Shown: piece after piece, positions 19,183 through 28,378 of the stretch
Layout: every line of letters starts with the position of its first letter
How positions within the stretch are numbered: position 1 is the stretch's first letter
Assembly (NCBI RefSeq): GCF_001999325.1
Contig: NZ_MVAR01000012.1
Coordinates: 47,903-111,902, forward strand
Direction: 5' to 3'
DNA: 64,000 bases
DNA from: Thioalkalivibrio versutus
GTDB lineage: Bacteria; Pseudomonadota; Gammaproteobacteria; Ectothiorhodospirales; Ectothiorhodospiraceae
The notes under the pieces: generated by a model
Databases searched by the model: none
What the model was told of the DNA's origin: nothing
The model's input: only the letters and a program-made list of their open reading frames with translations
Translations under genes and position numbers: made by a program

Positions 19183-19345
19183 CGCCGCCGCAGTGTCGAG
19201 CGCGGCCCTCTGTCCGCCGGATTGGGCCAGCCGGTGCCGACATTTGCGAACGCCTAGCGGGTTCTGTACTAAAGCGCTGTTCCGCCTCGGGGAGCGGCGC
19301 TAAGGTAGAGGTGATGCAAAGCTGGCCGAACATCGTCGCGGCCAG

Positions 19346-20617
19346 ATGCGACAGTTGGACAACAGTGGTATGCCTTGGGGACTGTTACAGCAGGAGATCC
19401 CGGTTTCCGACCTGCAGGTTGGTATGTACGTCAGCCGGCTCGATCGCCCGTGGCTGGAGACGCCCTATCTGGTCGAGGGGGTGCGGATTCGCTCGCAGGA
19501 CGATGTCGACGAGCTCGCCCGGCATTGTGTGCATGTATTCGTTGATCTGGATAAGAGCGCGCCGGAGTCGTTGAGCCGGCTGCCACCGGCCGCGGGATCC
19601 GCGCGGGCTGCCGCGACGGCCTCGAGCCGGGCCGAGGCCGCCCAGTTCCGCGGTATGACGGTGTATCGCGATCACTGTTCGGTGGAGCAGGAGCTCCCGG
19701 CGGCCAAGGAGGCTCAGGCGATTGTCGGGCGTGTTCTGGAGCAGATCCGTGCCGGCATGGAGCGTAATCCCGGGGTCCCTCTGTCGGCGGCCCGGGAGGC
19801 GTCCGAGGCGTTGCGCGAGAGCGTGGAGCGCAACCCGGACGCCCTGCTGCTGCTGGCCAGGCTGAGCCACTCGGACGACGTGCTGTACGCCCACTCGCTC
19901 AATGTCGCGATCCATCTTCTGGCGCTGGGTCGGCACATGGGGCTGGATCGAGCCGAATTGTCGGTCCTCGGGCTGGGGGGGCTGCTGATGGATATCGGCA
20001 AGATGCAGATGCCGCGGACGCTCCTGGGGCGCCGCACGCGGCTGTCCCCGGATGAGCGGCGCGAGATTCAGCGGCACGTGGAATATGGCGAGACCATTCT
20101 GCAGTGCTCCCACGGGATCCCGGAGGGCGTGCGCGACATTGTCGCCCAGCACCACGAACGCGAGGACGGGCGTGGCTACCCACGGGGTCTGGTGGCCAAC
20201 CAGATCAGTGCCTATGCGCGCATGGCGGCTATCGTGGATTCCTACGAGGAGATGCTGACGGAAGGCGGCCTGGCCGGGACCCCCTTCGAGGCCCTGAAGG
20301 AACTGCGGGAGAACGCGCGCTGGGGGCTGAATTCGGCGCTCGTGGATCAGTTCACCCACTGCGTGGGGCTGTTTCCCGTGGGCAGCCTGGTGGAGCTGGA
20401 TAACGGTGAGGTCGCGATCGTGCTGAGTCACCGCCGCACGCAGCGCTTCATGCCCCGGGTGATGCGCATCCTCGATCCGTCCCATATGCCGTATCCCGAC
20501 CCGTGGGAGCTGGATCTGGGGTCGCACGCGCCGGAGTCCGAGGGGGCGCGGCGCCAGATCCTGCGCGACCTTCCGGCGGGCGCCTACGGGGTCGACCCGG
20601 CGCGCTATTATCTTTGA
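19346..20617 (+). CDS. DUF3391-HD-GYP protein, possible c-di-GMP phosphodiesterase
   Basis: Predicted 423 residues. An N-terminal DUF3391 domain (about 15-150, with VSDLQVGMYVSRLDRPWLE) precedes an HD-GYP domain (about 170-330). The upstream His (YAHSLNVA, 183) and the GYP signature HHEREDGRGYP (269-279) are intact. The HD pair reads MDIGK (215-219), with Met in place of the metal-binding His, so hydrolysis of c-di-GMP may be weakened or the metal site altered. It follows the pseudokinase-HDOD-GAF gene and precedes an EAL gene, all on one strand. Confidence 0.88.
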   Translation: MRQLDNSGMPWGLLQQEIPVSDLQVGMYVSRLDRPWLETPYLVEGVRIRSQDDVDELARHCVHVFVDLDKSAPESLSRLPPAAGSARAAATASSRAEAAQFRGMTVYRDHCSVEQELPAAKEAQAIVGRVLEQIRAGMERNPGVPLSAAREASEALRESVERNPDALLLLARLSHSDDVLYAHSLNVAIHLLALGRHMGLDRAELSVLGLGGLLMDIGKMQMPRTLLGRRTRLSPDERREIQRHVEYGETILQCSHGIPEGVRDIVAQHHEREDGRGYPRGLVANQISAYARMAAIVDSYEEMLTEGGLAGTPFEALKELRENARWGLNSALVDQFTHCVGLFPVGSLVELDNGEVAIVLSHRRTQRFMPRVMRILDPSHMPYPDPWELDLGSHAPESEGARRQILRDLPAGAYGVDPARYYL

Positions 20618-20692
20618 GTAGATGCGCATTCCGTACATGGGATCCGCATGTACTGATTTCGCCGCATGGGCGTAGCAGCAGGAACTCTCCCG

Positions 20693-21970
20693 ATGTCGAA
20701 GCTGTTTGAATACCCCGATTTTCTCCGTGCGCTGGACGGGATTTCTCCGTGCCCGCAGGACGCCGGGGCGCAAGCAGCCGTGACCGTCATCGAACTGGAG
20801 GGGCTAAGGGACGTGGACGCGGCCCTGGGGTATGCCGCGGGAGACGAGCTGATCCGGAACGCGGGTCAGGCACTGGCCCGCGCCCTGGCGGACGGCCTGG
20901 TCGGTATCACTGGACGCCATCAGATCACCTGTGCGCAGCTGGCCGTGGCCGGGAGCGGGTTCGCCGAGCTGGCGGCCCACAAGATGCTGCGGGTGTTGAG
21001 TGAACCGTTTGCCTGTGGCGAGCGGCAGGTGCTGCTTTGGCCGCGTGCCGGGCTGGCGCTGGCGGGCCCCCGGGTGGTGCGCCCGCAGGAGTTGCTGGCC
21101 CATGCCTATGCCGCAGTTCGGCAGGCGCGGCGGGCTCGGGCGCGCCTGCGCCTGTATGCCCCGGAGGCGGCGGCAACCATGCTGGAGGGCGTGGATCTGT
21201 GGTCCCAGCTGGGGCAGGCCATCGAGGAGGGAAGCCTGCACCTCGAGTATCAGCCACAGGTCGCGCTGGCATCGGGCTGCGTGCAGTCGGTGGAAGCTTT
21301 GTTGCGCTGGGATCACCCGCAGTACGGCTCGATCCGTCCGGACACCATGGTGCGCGCGGCGGAGGGAACGGACCTGATGCCCCGGCTGACGCACTGGGTC
21401 TTCAACACGGCCCTGCGCCAGTGTGCCGAGTACCGCCAGGCCGGACTGGACGCGGGGATCTCGGTGAATTTTTCTGCCGATGACCTGCAGGAACGGGAGG
21501 TGGTGGATCTGGTGGCCCAGTCACTGGAGGTCTGGCAGGTGCCGGCGGAGAGCGTCACGGTGGAGCTGACCGAAACCGCGGTGATGGAGAGTCACGACGC
21601 CGAGGCGCGTGCGGCCCTGCACGGGATGAAGGACCTGGGCTTGCGGGTGTCCATGGATGACTTCGGTATTGGCTATTCGTCGATGGAGCGGCTGCTGCGC
21701 ATGCCGCTCGATGAGCTCAAGATCGATATGACCTTTGTCCACGAACTGGTGTCCAGCCGGCCGCACCAGCGCATCGTGGAATCCATGATCGGGCTCGGCC
21801 AGAAAATGGGCTTGAGCGTGGTGGCCGAAGGCGTGGAAGATCAGGAAACCCTCGAGCGCCTGCGCGCTCTGGGCTGTGATCTGGTACAGGGTTTTTATCT
21901 CGGGCGGCCGGCGCGCCTGGCTCAATTCATGGAACAGACGCGCTCGGGCCATGGCCCGAGCGCGTTCTGA
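20693..21970 (+). CDS. Degenerate GGDEF-EAL c-di-GMP phosphodiesterase
   Basis: Predicted 425 residues. The first 165 residues have the outline of a GGDEF domain (GYAAGDELIRNAGQALA) but no GGDEF loop. The EAL domain (about 170-425) is complete: VEALLRWDHP, NFSADDLQ, ELTETAVME, DDFGIGYSS, LKIDMTFV and AEGVEDQETL, so it should cleave c-di-GMP to pGpG. The ATG at 20693 is used because AGGAA lies upstream and it precedes the conserved fold; another ATG nine codons earlier is possible. The degenerate half may sense GTP or act as a dimer interface. Confidence 0.9.
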   Translation: MSKLFEYPDFLRALDGISPCPQDAGAQAAVTVIELEGLRDVDAALGYAAGDELIRNAGQALARALADGLVGITGRHQITCAQLAVAGSGFAELAAHKMLRVLSEPFACGERQVLLWPRAGLALAGPRVVRPQELLAHAYAAVRQARRARARLRLYAPEAAATMLEGVDLWSQLGQAIEEGSLHLEYQPQVALASGCVQSVEALLRWDHPQYGSIRPDTMVRAAEGTDLMPRLTHWVFNTALRQCAEYRQAGLDAGISVNFSADDLQEREVVDLVAQSLEVWQVPAESVTVELTETAVMESHDAEARAALHGMKDLGLRVSMDDFGIGYSSMERLLRMPLDELKIDMTFVHELVSSRPHQRIVESMIGLGQKMGLSVVAEGVEDQETLERLRALGCDLVQGFYLGRPARLAQFMEQTRSGHGPSAF

Positions 21971-22148
21971 ACGCGCCCACCCCGTCCTCGTTCGGCGCGC
22001 CAGCGCACCGATCCCGTAGTCCGGAAGCCTGTCGCGTGCTCCCGGGACAGGCAGTCGGTGACGTCGACCCCCGGCCCGTGGAGTGTCATCCAGCAGTGGC
22101 AAGGCGGGACTTGGCGGGCCCGTTCCCCCTGGGTGATTGCATGGATGA

Positions 22149-22739
22149 TCATGCGCCGCGCCTGCCGGCATCGCGGGAACGCAGGTACCAGTGGATGACG
22201 ATCCAGTCGTACAGGGCATGGGTGACGATCACCACCAGCAGGTTGCCGGTCAGGTGATAGAGCAGCCCGAGGTAGAGCCCGATGACGGTGGCGAACACGA
22301 AGTACAGGCGGCTGATCGAATGGGCGAGTCCAAACACAATTGCCGCGGCGACGATGGCCCACTCGGGTGACCAACGTTCGGTCAGCCAGCCCTGCAGCAC
22401 GCCCCGCACCAGCAGTTCCTCGCCCACGCCGGCGAGGATGGCGATCAGCAGCACGGCGCCAGGCAGGGCGTTGCGAAAGAGCTGGTGCACGAAATCGCGG
22501 ACCTGGTCGGCCAGTGCGCGGTAGGGCTCCCAGCCGCTGAGTGCGAGCGTGCCGAGCAGCATCAGCATGGGCAACACGGCAAGGGCGCCCAGCGCTGCGG
22601 CCTCCAGGCTCCAGTCGATTCGCTCGTCGAGCGGGATGCCGGCCACCCGGGCCAGGATCAGGGCGAGCGGGATCAGCGCGGCCTGAAAGGCCATCCCGGC
22701 CAGCAGCGGGTGTCGCGCGACCGCTTGACGGAAGCTCAT
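22149..22739 (-). CDS. CPBP-family intramembrane metalloprotease
   Basis: Predicted 196 residues and about six membrane segments. The Abi/CAAX-protease motifs are GVGEELLVRGVLQGWL (EExxxR), FGLAHSISRLYF (FxxxH) and VIVTHALYDW. Bacterial relatives are poorly characterised; some process peptides or confer immunity to bacteriocins. The gene is alone, facing the end of the EAL gene, with no bacteriocin-like gene beside it. Confidence 0.88.
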   Translation of the reverse strand: MSFRQAVARHPLLAGMAFQAALIPLALILARVAGIPLDERIDWSLEAAALGALAVLPMLMLLGTLALSGWEPYRALADQVRDFVHQLFRNALPGAVLLIAILAGVGEELLVRGVLQGWLTERWSPEWAIVAAAIVFGLAHSISRLYFVFATVIGLYLGLLYHLTGNLLVVIVTHALYDWIVIHWYLRSRDAGRRGA

Positions 22740-22813
22740 GGGTGTTGGGCCGGGGCGTGTGGACTCATCCGCGAGAGGATGCCCGATTCCGGGGGTGGTT
22801 GTCCCGAACGGAA

Positions 22814-22852
22814 CGGCCCCCGCGGCGCCGAGACCGGCGGGCGCGGGGGCCG
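22814..22852 (-). terminator. Strong hairpin downstream of the BCCT gene
   Basis: Perfect 11-base arms, CGGCCCCCGCG (22814-22824) and CGCGGGGGCCG (22842-22852), with a 17-base loop, lie 50 bases after the transporter stop on the minus strand. No long T run follows. A role in termination or mRNA stability is likely. Confidence 0.5.
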
Positions 22853-22901
22853 GGTGGGGAGGCTGGATGGCCTGTGGTGACCATCCAGACGGCGGCCGGC
22901 G

Positions 22902-24521
22902 TCAGGTCTTGGCTTCCTCGATGCGGATCAGGGCCAGTTCGTGGAACAGTCCCTTCATCAGGCTGACGCACATCAGCAGCAGCACGACGACGAATGGCAG
23001 GCCGGTGCTCACCGCCCCCGCCTGCAGTGCATTGAGGGCCGCCGCGCCGCCAACCGCCAGCAGGACCCCCGCGACCACGCCCTCGGTGGTGGCCCAGAAC
23101 AGGCGCTGGGATTGCGGGGCGTCGGTCTTGCCGCCCGAGGTGATGGAGTCGATCACCAGGGAACCGGAGTCCGAGGAGGTGATGAAGAACACCAGCACCA
23201 GGGCGATCGCCAGGAACGAGGTGATGGCGGTGAACGGCAGGTGCTCCAGCATCTGGAACAGGGCCAGGGAGGAGTCGGAGATGCCGTCCGCCAGGGCGCC
23301 AACGCCGTCGCGTGCCTGGGCCAGGCCGGAGCCGCCGAAGGCACTCATCCAGACGACGGTGACCAGGGTCGGCACTAGCAGTACGGCGGTGACGAACTGG
23401 CGCACCGTACGGCCGCGGGAGACGCGGGCGATGAACATGCCGACGAACGGCGACCAGGAGATCCACCAGGCCCAGAAGAAGATGGTCCAGGCGTGGTAGA
23501 AGGTCTCGTCCTCGCGCCCGACCGGGTTGCTGAGCGGGATGAAGTACTGCACGTACCCGGTGACCGTGGTGCCGATGCTGGAGAGGAATGCGAGGACGCC
23601 GCCGGCGACCATCACGAACAGCAACAACACTGCGGCGAACACCAGGTTGATGTTGCTGAGGAGCTTGACGCCGCCATGGATGCCGCGCATGACCGACAGC
23701 AGTGCAATGATGGTCACGCCGATGATGATGGCGATCTGGGTGTTCAGGCCGGTATCGATGTCGAACAGGAATCCGATGCCCGAAGCGGCCTGCTGCGCAC
23801 CCAGGCCCAGCGAGGTGGCCAGGCCGAACATGGTCGCCAGCACGGCCAGGATGTCGATCACGTGGCCGATCGGGCCCCAGATGCGCTCCCCGAGGATGGG
23901 ATAGAACGCCGAGCGGACGGTTAGCGGCATGCCCTTGTTGTAGGCGAAGAACGCCAGCGCCAGGCCGACGACCGCGTAGATCGCCCAGGGGTGCAGGCCC
24001 CAGTGATACATGGTGGCCCCCAGCGCCGCCTGCCGGGATTCTTCGGTCCCGCCTTCGATCCCCAGCGGCGTGCCGAACCATTCGGTGAAGTAGCCCACCG
24101 GTTCGGCTACGCTCCAGAACATCAGACCGATGCCCATGCCGGCGGCGAACAGCATCGAAAACCAGGACATGACGGAGAATTCCGGCTTGGCGTCCTGGCC
24201 GCCGATGCGGATGCGCCCGATGGGCAGGACGACCAGGGCCAGGCAGAACAGGACAAAGATGTTGCCGGCCGACAGGAACAGCCAGTCAAAGGAGCGGCCG
24301 ATCCACTGACGCGTGTTGTCGAGGTGCTCGTTGGCCTGTTCCGGAAAGACCAGGGACAGGATGACGAATACGACAATCAACAGGGCGCTGGTGACGAAGA
24401 CCGGATTGTGCAGGTCCAGCCCAAGCGGGTTGATGTTCTGATCACCGATCTCGTGCTCGGTGTCGTATTCCGCTTCCAGTTCCTTTTTCTGCTCTTCGAG
24501 ATCGTGCGGATTCTCGCTCAC
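22902..24521 (-). CDS. BCCT-family osmolyte transporter
   Basis: Predicted 539 residues, about 12 membrane helices. The BCCT marks are AAGMGIGLMFWSVAEP, MYHWGLHPWAIYA and WWISWSPFVGMFIARVSRGRT. The GMGIG stretch resembles the sodium-coupled betaine carriers such as BetP rather than the CaiT exchanger, so Na+-driven uptake of glycine betaine or a similar solute is likely; the exact solute is not fixed. The acidic N-terminal tail is cytosolic. The GTG start is set by GAGGAG seven bases upstream; a longer frame from 24602 reads through non-conserved bases. It fits a salt-adapted host. Confidence 0.92.
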   Translation of the reverse strand: MSENPHDLEEQKKELEAEYDTEHEIGDQNINPLGLDLHNPVFVTSALLIVVFVILSLVFPEQANEHLDNTRQWIGRSFDWLFLSAGNIFVLFCLALVVLPIGRIRIGGQDAKPEFSVMSWFSMLFAAGMGIGLMFWSVAEPVGYFTEWFGTPLGIEGGTEESRQAALGATMYHWGLHPWAIYAVVGLALAFFAYNKGMPLTVRSAFYPILGERIWGPIGHVIDILAVLATMFGLATSLGLGAQQAASGIGFLFDIDTGLNTQIAIIIGVTIIALLSVMRGIHGGVKLLSNINLVFAAVLLLFVMVAGGVLAFLSSIGTTVTGYVQYFIPLSNPVGREDETFYHAWTIFFWAWWISWSPFVGMFIARVSRGRTVRQFVTAVLLVPTLVTVVWMSAFGGSGLAQARDGVGALADGISDSSLALFQMLEHLPFTAITSFLAIALVLVFFITSSDSGSLVIDSITSGGKTDAPQSQRLFWATTEGVVAGVLLAVGGAAALNALQAGAVSTGLPFVVVLLLMCVSLMKGLFHELALIRIEEAKT

Positions 24522-24646
24522 CGTCTTCTCCTCGCTTCTTGGTCTTGTATGGCGGCCACACCAACTGCCGCGGTGGCAATCTCGTTGAGTAAAGACCGGC
24601 AATCGGCGGATTGCAAAGGCCGCGGCCGGTTCTTGTTGTGCCGGCG

Positions 24647-24674
24647 TAAGAAAACACTGATCAGTGTTTCCCTA
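24647..24674. repeat. 28-base palindrome: two fused tips of the inverted-repeat element
   Basis: TAAGAAAACACTGA is followed at once by TCAGTGTTTCCCTA. Each half matches the outer 14 bases of the terminal repeat of the element at 52006-52291 (TAGGGAAACACTGA), with two changes on the left. The whole interior is missing. Its last bases, CTA on the plus strand, are the TAG stop of the deacetylase gene. It could be a deletion remnant or a minimal target of the element's transposase. Confidence 0.65.
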
Positions 24675-25607
24675 GCGGCGCGGGGCCTCACAAAGCGCGC
24701 GCACATGGGCCGCCGCACTTCGGCCCAGGGCCGGGAGGGCGTAGCCGCCTTCCAGCATCGAGACCAGACGCGCGCCGGCATACCGCGCGGCGATGCGGGT
24801 GAGTTCGTGGGTGATCCACGAAAAGTCGTCCGCGTCGAGGTTCAGGCCCGCGAGGGCTTCGTCCCGATGCGCGTCGAAGCCGGCCGAGACGAGCACCAGT
24901 TGGGGGCGGAACTGTTCCAGTGCCGGCAACCAGTCGTGGCGGACCGCCGCGCGGAACTGCGCCCCGGTCGTGCCGGCGGCAAGCGGGGTATGTATCAGAT
25001 GGTCCCGTTCGGCTCGCGGCGTGTCCGGGTAGAACGGGTGCTGAAAGCTGGAGCAGTAGAGCACTCGGGGATCATCCCGGAAGATGTCCTCGGTGCCGTT
25101 TCCGTGGTGCACGTCGAAATCGGCGATGGCCACGCGCGACAGCGCGTAGTGCTCCAGGGCATGCGCAGCGGCCACCGCGATGTTGTTGAACAGGCAAAAG
25201 CCCATCGCGCGTTCGCGTTCGGCATGATGGCCGGGCGGACGGATGGCGCAGAAGGCATTGTCCACGTCCTCCTCCATGACGGCCCGCACGCCCTCGATGC
25301 CGGCCCCGGCGGCGCGCAGGGCGGCCTGTAGCGAGTGTTCGCCCATGGCCGTGTCCGGGTCCAGCAGCGCGTGATGTCCTAGGGCGGGGGCGTTGGCGCG
25401 AATGCGGGCGACGTGCGCCGGGGTGTGCACCCGCTGGAGCTGCGCATCGGTGGCTGGCGGGGCATCCAGAAGGTGCAGGCCTTCCATCAGGCCTTCGTCG
25501 AGCAGGGCGTTACGAACGGCGTGCAGGCGGTCGGCCCGTTCCGGGTGGTGGGGCCCCGAGTCGTGCAGCAGGCAGTCGGGATGCGAGATATACGCCGTAT
25601 GGGTCAC
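24672..25607 (-). CDS. Histone-deacetylase-family zinc hydrolase
   Basis: Predicted 311 residues, arginase/deacetylase fold. Motifs: GPHHPERADRLHAV, RPPGHHAERERAMGFCLFNN (the His pair and tunnel), DFDVHHGNGTEDIF (zinc Asp and His) and SAGFDAHRDE (second zinc Asp region). Bacterial members deacetylate acetyl-polyamines, acetyl-lysine or similar amides; the substrate is not fixed. The GTG start giving VTHTAYISHP is chosen because GGAGG lies six bases upstream. The TAG stop lies within a repeat remnant. Confidence 0.88.
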   Translation of the reverse strand: MTHTAYISHPDCLLHDSGPHHPERADRLHAVRNALLDEGLMEGLHLLDAPPATDAQLQRVHTPAHVARIRANAPALGHHALLDPDTAMGEHSLQAALRAAGAGIEGVRAVMEEDVDNAFCAIRPPGHHAERERAMGFCLFNNIAVAAAHALEHYALSRVAIADFDVHHGNGTEDIFRDDPRVLYCSSFQHPFYPDTPRAERDHLIHTPLAAGTTGAQFRAAVRHDWLPALEQFRPQLVLVSAGFDAHRDEALAGLNLDADDFSWITHELTRIAARYAGARLVSMLEGGYALPALGRSAAAHVRALCEAPRR

Positions 25608-25733
25608 GGGAAGCCTCCGCGCGATCATCTCCAGGGAGTATAGGTGCATGCGGAGTACGTGTGCGGTGGCCGCGCGGCCGCCGGACCTTTACCGTGGTAC
25701 CGACGATGAACCACCCGTGCAGAGGGGAACCGC

Positions 25734-26039
25734 ATGAAGGCCTTGTTGATTGATCCGGAGCAGCAGACGATCGAAGCCGTGGACGTCCAAGGGCGTGACG
25801 ACATCGCCCGGCTGATCGGGTACGACACGCTCGAGTCCGACGAGATCGGGCCGGATGGTGATCGCCTGTTCTTCGACGAAGAGTGCTTCCTGCGCGGAAC
25901 CACCGGGCGCTTTCAGATCGACAGCGTGATCCCGGTTTCCGGCAAGGGGCTCGTGGTTGGCAGTGACGACGATGGCGCGACCCTTAAGGACGTCGCATCC
26001 GATCTGGAGTCCATCCGGGGCCGGATGAAGTATCTCTAG
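25734..26039 (+). CDS. Small acidic protein, DUF3846-like
   Basis: Predicted 101 residues. The start MKALLIDPEQQTIEAVDVQG and the RLFFDEECFL stretch resemble DUF3846-type proteins; this is from memory and not certain. It has an acidic, compact alpha/beta look and no membrane segment or cysteine motif. GAGGGGAACC lies just before the ATG. It is divergent from the deacetylase and convergent with the YbiI-like gene. Confidence 0.6.
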   Translation: MKALLIDPEQQTIEAVDVQGRDDIARLIGYDTLESDEIGPDGDRLFFDEECFLRGTTGRFQIDSVIPVSGKGLVVGSDDDGATLKDVASDLESIRGRMKYL

Positions 26040-26046
26040 GGCGAGC

Positions 26047-26313
26047 TCAACGAAGCTGGCTGTCCTTGGAGGCCCGCCGGTTGTAGGGGCTGGTGGCCTG
26101 CTGTGCCGCGTCCTCCGCCTCCTGACAGTCCACGCACAGGCGCACGCCCGGCAGGGCCTGGCGCCGGCCTTCGGGAATCGGCGCCCCGCATTCCTCGCAT
26201 TCTTTCAGACCTTCCCCGGTGGGAATCTGGCTGCGCACCCGTTGCAGGGCGTCCTCGACCGTGTTGTCGATCTGCTCCTGCTCCGCACCGTCTTTTGCCC
26301 ATCCGCCTGCCAT
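26047..26313 (-). CDS. ybiI: DksA/TraR-type zinc-finger protein, YbiI-like
   Basis: Predicted 88 residues, the same length as E. coli YbiI. The zinc finger is CEECGAPIPEGRRQALPGVR, followed by LCVDCQ (two CxxC pairs); the N-terminal helix EQEQIDNTVEDALQRV lacks the long DksA coiled coil with its acidic tip. It may bind RNA polymerase weakly or not at all; the role of YbiI is not established. The ATG giving MAGGWAKDG is set by GGAGG seven bases upstream. It reads toward the adjacent convergent small gene. Confidence 0.85.
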   Translation of the reverse strand: MAGGWAKDGAEQEQIDNTVEDALQRVRSQIPTGEGLKECEECGAPIPEGRRQALPGVRLCVDCQEAEDAAQQATSPYNRRASKDSQLR

Positions 26314-26409
26314 CGCGAGGCCTCCGCCCGTGGTCAACAAGACTGAGACCGGCGCAACCTGGCCTGAAGTTCCCGTCGCGCCGCCTTCGAGCCGTATTGG
26401 CGAGGCGGG

Positions 26410-27606
26410 CTATCCGTGTCCGAACTCGCGGGCGACGTAGTCGATGTCCTTGTCGCCACGACCGGAGAGGTTGGCCAGGATCGTCGTGCCGGGGTTCTCG
26501 CGGCCGTGCTTCATGGCCCAGGCCACCGCATGGGCACTTTCCAGGGCCGGGATGATCCCCTCGGTGCGCGAGAGCTGGTAGAAGGCATCCAGGGCCGCGT
26601 CGTCGTTGATGGCGTGGTAGGCGACGCGCTGGGTGGTCTTGAGGTAGGAGTGCTCGGGGCCGACGCCGGGATAGTCCAGCCCGGAGGCGATGGAGTGGAC
26701 CGGGGCCGGGTTGCCCTCCGCGTCGGCCAGCAGCATGCACTTGAAGCCGTGGATCATGCCCGGCTTGCCGTAGGTCATGGTGGCGGAGTGCTCGCCGAGC
26801 TTGGTGCCGCGCCCCAGCGGCTCCACGCCGTTGAGTTGCACCTGGGCGTCCTCGATGAAGCCGGCGAACATGCCCATGGCGTTGGACCCGCCGCCGACGC
26901 AGGCGACCACGTGATCCGGCAGCTCGCCACCACTCATCTCCAGGTACTGTTCGCGGGCTTCGATGCCGACCACCGACTGGAAGTTGCGCACCATCAGCGG
27001 AAACGGGTGCGGCCCGACCACGGAACCGATCGCGAACAGGGCCTCGTCTGCCTGCGACAGGTAGGACTGGAAGGCGGAATCCACGGCCTCCTTCAGCGAG
27101 CGTCCACCGAAGGAGACCGGCACCACCTGGGCCCCCATCAGCTTCATGCGGGTCACGTTGGGCGCTTCCTTGGCGATGTCGATCTCGCCCATGTGGATTT
27201 CGCATTCCATGCCGAAGTAGGCCGCCGCAGTGGCCAGCGCCACGCCGTGCTGGCCGGCCCCGGTCTCGGCGATCAGCTTGCGTTTGCCCATGTGCTTGGC
27301 CAGCAACGCCTCGCCCATGCAGTGGTTCAGCTTGTGCGCGCCGGAGTGGTTCAGGTCTTCGCGCTTGAGATAGATATGCGCGCCCACCGAACGGCTCAGG
27401 TTATGGGCGTAGTACACCGGCGTCGGGCGCCCCTGATAGTGCTTGCGGATGTAGCGAAGTTCGTTCAGGAAATCGCCGGAGCGCGCCAGGGTCCGATAGG
27501 CGTGGTTGATCTCGGCGAAATGCGGTTCCAGCTCCGGCGGCAGGAAGGCGCCGCCGAATTCGCCAAAGTAGCCTTCCGGGTTGGGGTAGTCCTTGAGATA
27601 CGACAT
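26410..27606 (-). CDS. trpB: Solo tryptophan synthase beta subunit (variant)
   Basis: Predicted 398 residues, PLP fold type II. The PLP lysine is in SGAHKLNHC, where canonical TrpB has TGAHKINN. Other TrpB marks are [29 protein letters not shown] and [18 protein letters not shown]. TrpB joins indole and serine to tryptophan. No trpA or other trp gene is in the window, and a [13 protein letters not shown] segment replaces the usual GGHAA region, so this may be a stand-alone paralogue working without TrpA or on another indole source. The ATG giving [10 protein letters not shown] is preferred to a longer N-terminal tail. Confidence 0.87.
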   Translation of the reverse strand: MSYLKDYPNPEGYFGEFGGAFLPPELEPHFAEINHAYRTLARSGDFLNELRYIRKHYQGRPTPVYYAHNLSRSVGAHIYLKREDLNHSGAHKLNHCMGEALLAKHMGKRKLIAETGAGQHGVALATAAAYFGMECEIHMGEIDIAKEAPNVTRMKLMGAQVVPVSFGGRSLKEAVDSAFQSYLSQADEALFAIGSVVGPHPFPLMVRNFQSVVGIEAREQYLEMSGGELPDHVVACVGGGSNAMGMFAGFIEDAQVQLNGVEPLGRGTKLGEHSATMTYGKPGMIHGFKCMLLADAEGNPAPVHSIASGLDYPGVGPEHSYLKTTQRVAYHAINDDAALDAFYQLSRTEGIIPALESAHAVAWAMKHGRENPGTTILANLSGRGDKDIDYVAREFGHG

Positions 27607-27754
27607 GGGCGGTCTCGGTGCCAGGTTGGTGGGCCGGGTGGAAGTGGCCGTTGGGTCGGACAGGGTTTCGTGACCCGGCACGACCGGGTTGGGTCCATAT
27701 CATCCGTTCCCCGAACCCGATTGCCAACCCGGGCGGATCCCGGTCCGCGTCGTC

Positions 27755-28378
27755 CTACGCGGAAAAGGGCAGGTCGTTATAGCGGATTACGCGGTCCAAC
27801 TGGGTCGCGTCGAGCTCGAGGCCGTAGTCCTGCTGCAGACGCGTGCGCAGCTCGGTGGCGGTGGTCGGGGGTGGGTCCATCTCGCGGGTGAACTGGCCGA
27901 CGTCCTCGATGACGGCCCAGGGGTAGAGGATCCAGCGCCACTCCTGCACGGCCTGACTGTGGAAATTGGCGGGGCACTGGGTGCTGGCCTTTTCATGCAG
28001 CACGGCGGTGCGCACGGCGGCCGGCTCGAAGCCCTCCAAGTGGGGGCGGGCGGCCACCAGGGTGTCGCCGGAGTCGTTGACGTCGTCCACCAGCAGGACC
28101 TGTTCACCGCGCACATCTCCGGCCAGCGGGACCGTCACCGCCGCTCGCTGTTTTTCACGCGCCCCCGAGGTGTAGTGTTCGACCTTCAGGCTGAGCAGCT
28201 TGTGCACGTGGAGGAAGTCGCACAAAAAGCGCGCGGGCATGAATCCGCCGCGGGCGATGGCCACGATCGTGTCCGGCCGAAAGTCGCTGGCCCGTATCTG
28301 GCGTGCCAGGTCGTCGGCGCGGCGGACCACTTCCTCGACCGAGATCAACTGCACGGGCATCTTGCCGGGTTCAGCCAT
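27755..28378 (-). CDS. Phosphoribosyltransferase, substrate unknown
   Basis: Predicted 207 residues, type I PRTase. The PRPP loop is VLLVDDVNDSGDT, and the pyrophosphate loop region is AIARGGFMPARFL. The hood region is not diagnostic; general similarity is to hypoxanthine/xanthine-type enzymes. It is last in an overlapping set macrodomain, pncB, pncA-like, PRTase: its ATG lies eight bases inside the pncA-like gene. That context suggests a base or nucleotide of NAD turnover as a candidate substrate, but this is inference. Confidence 0.85.
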   Translation of the reverse strand: MAEPGKMPVQLISVEEVVRRADDLARQIRASDFRPDTIVAIARGGFMPARFLCDFLHVHKLLSLKVEHYTSGAREKQRAAVTVPLAGDVRGEQVLLVDDVNDSGDTLVAARPHLEGFEPAAVRTAVLHEKASTQCPANFHSQAVQEWRWILYPWAVIEDVGQFTREMDPPPTTATELRTRLQQDYGLELDATQLDRVIRYNDLPFSA

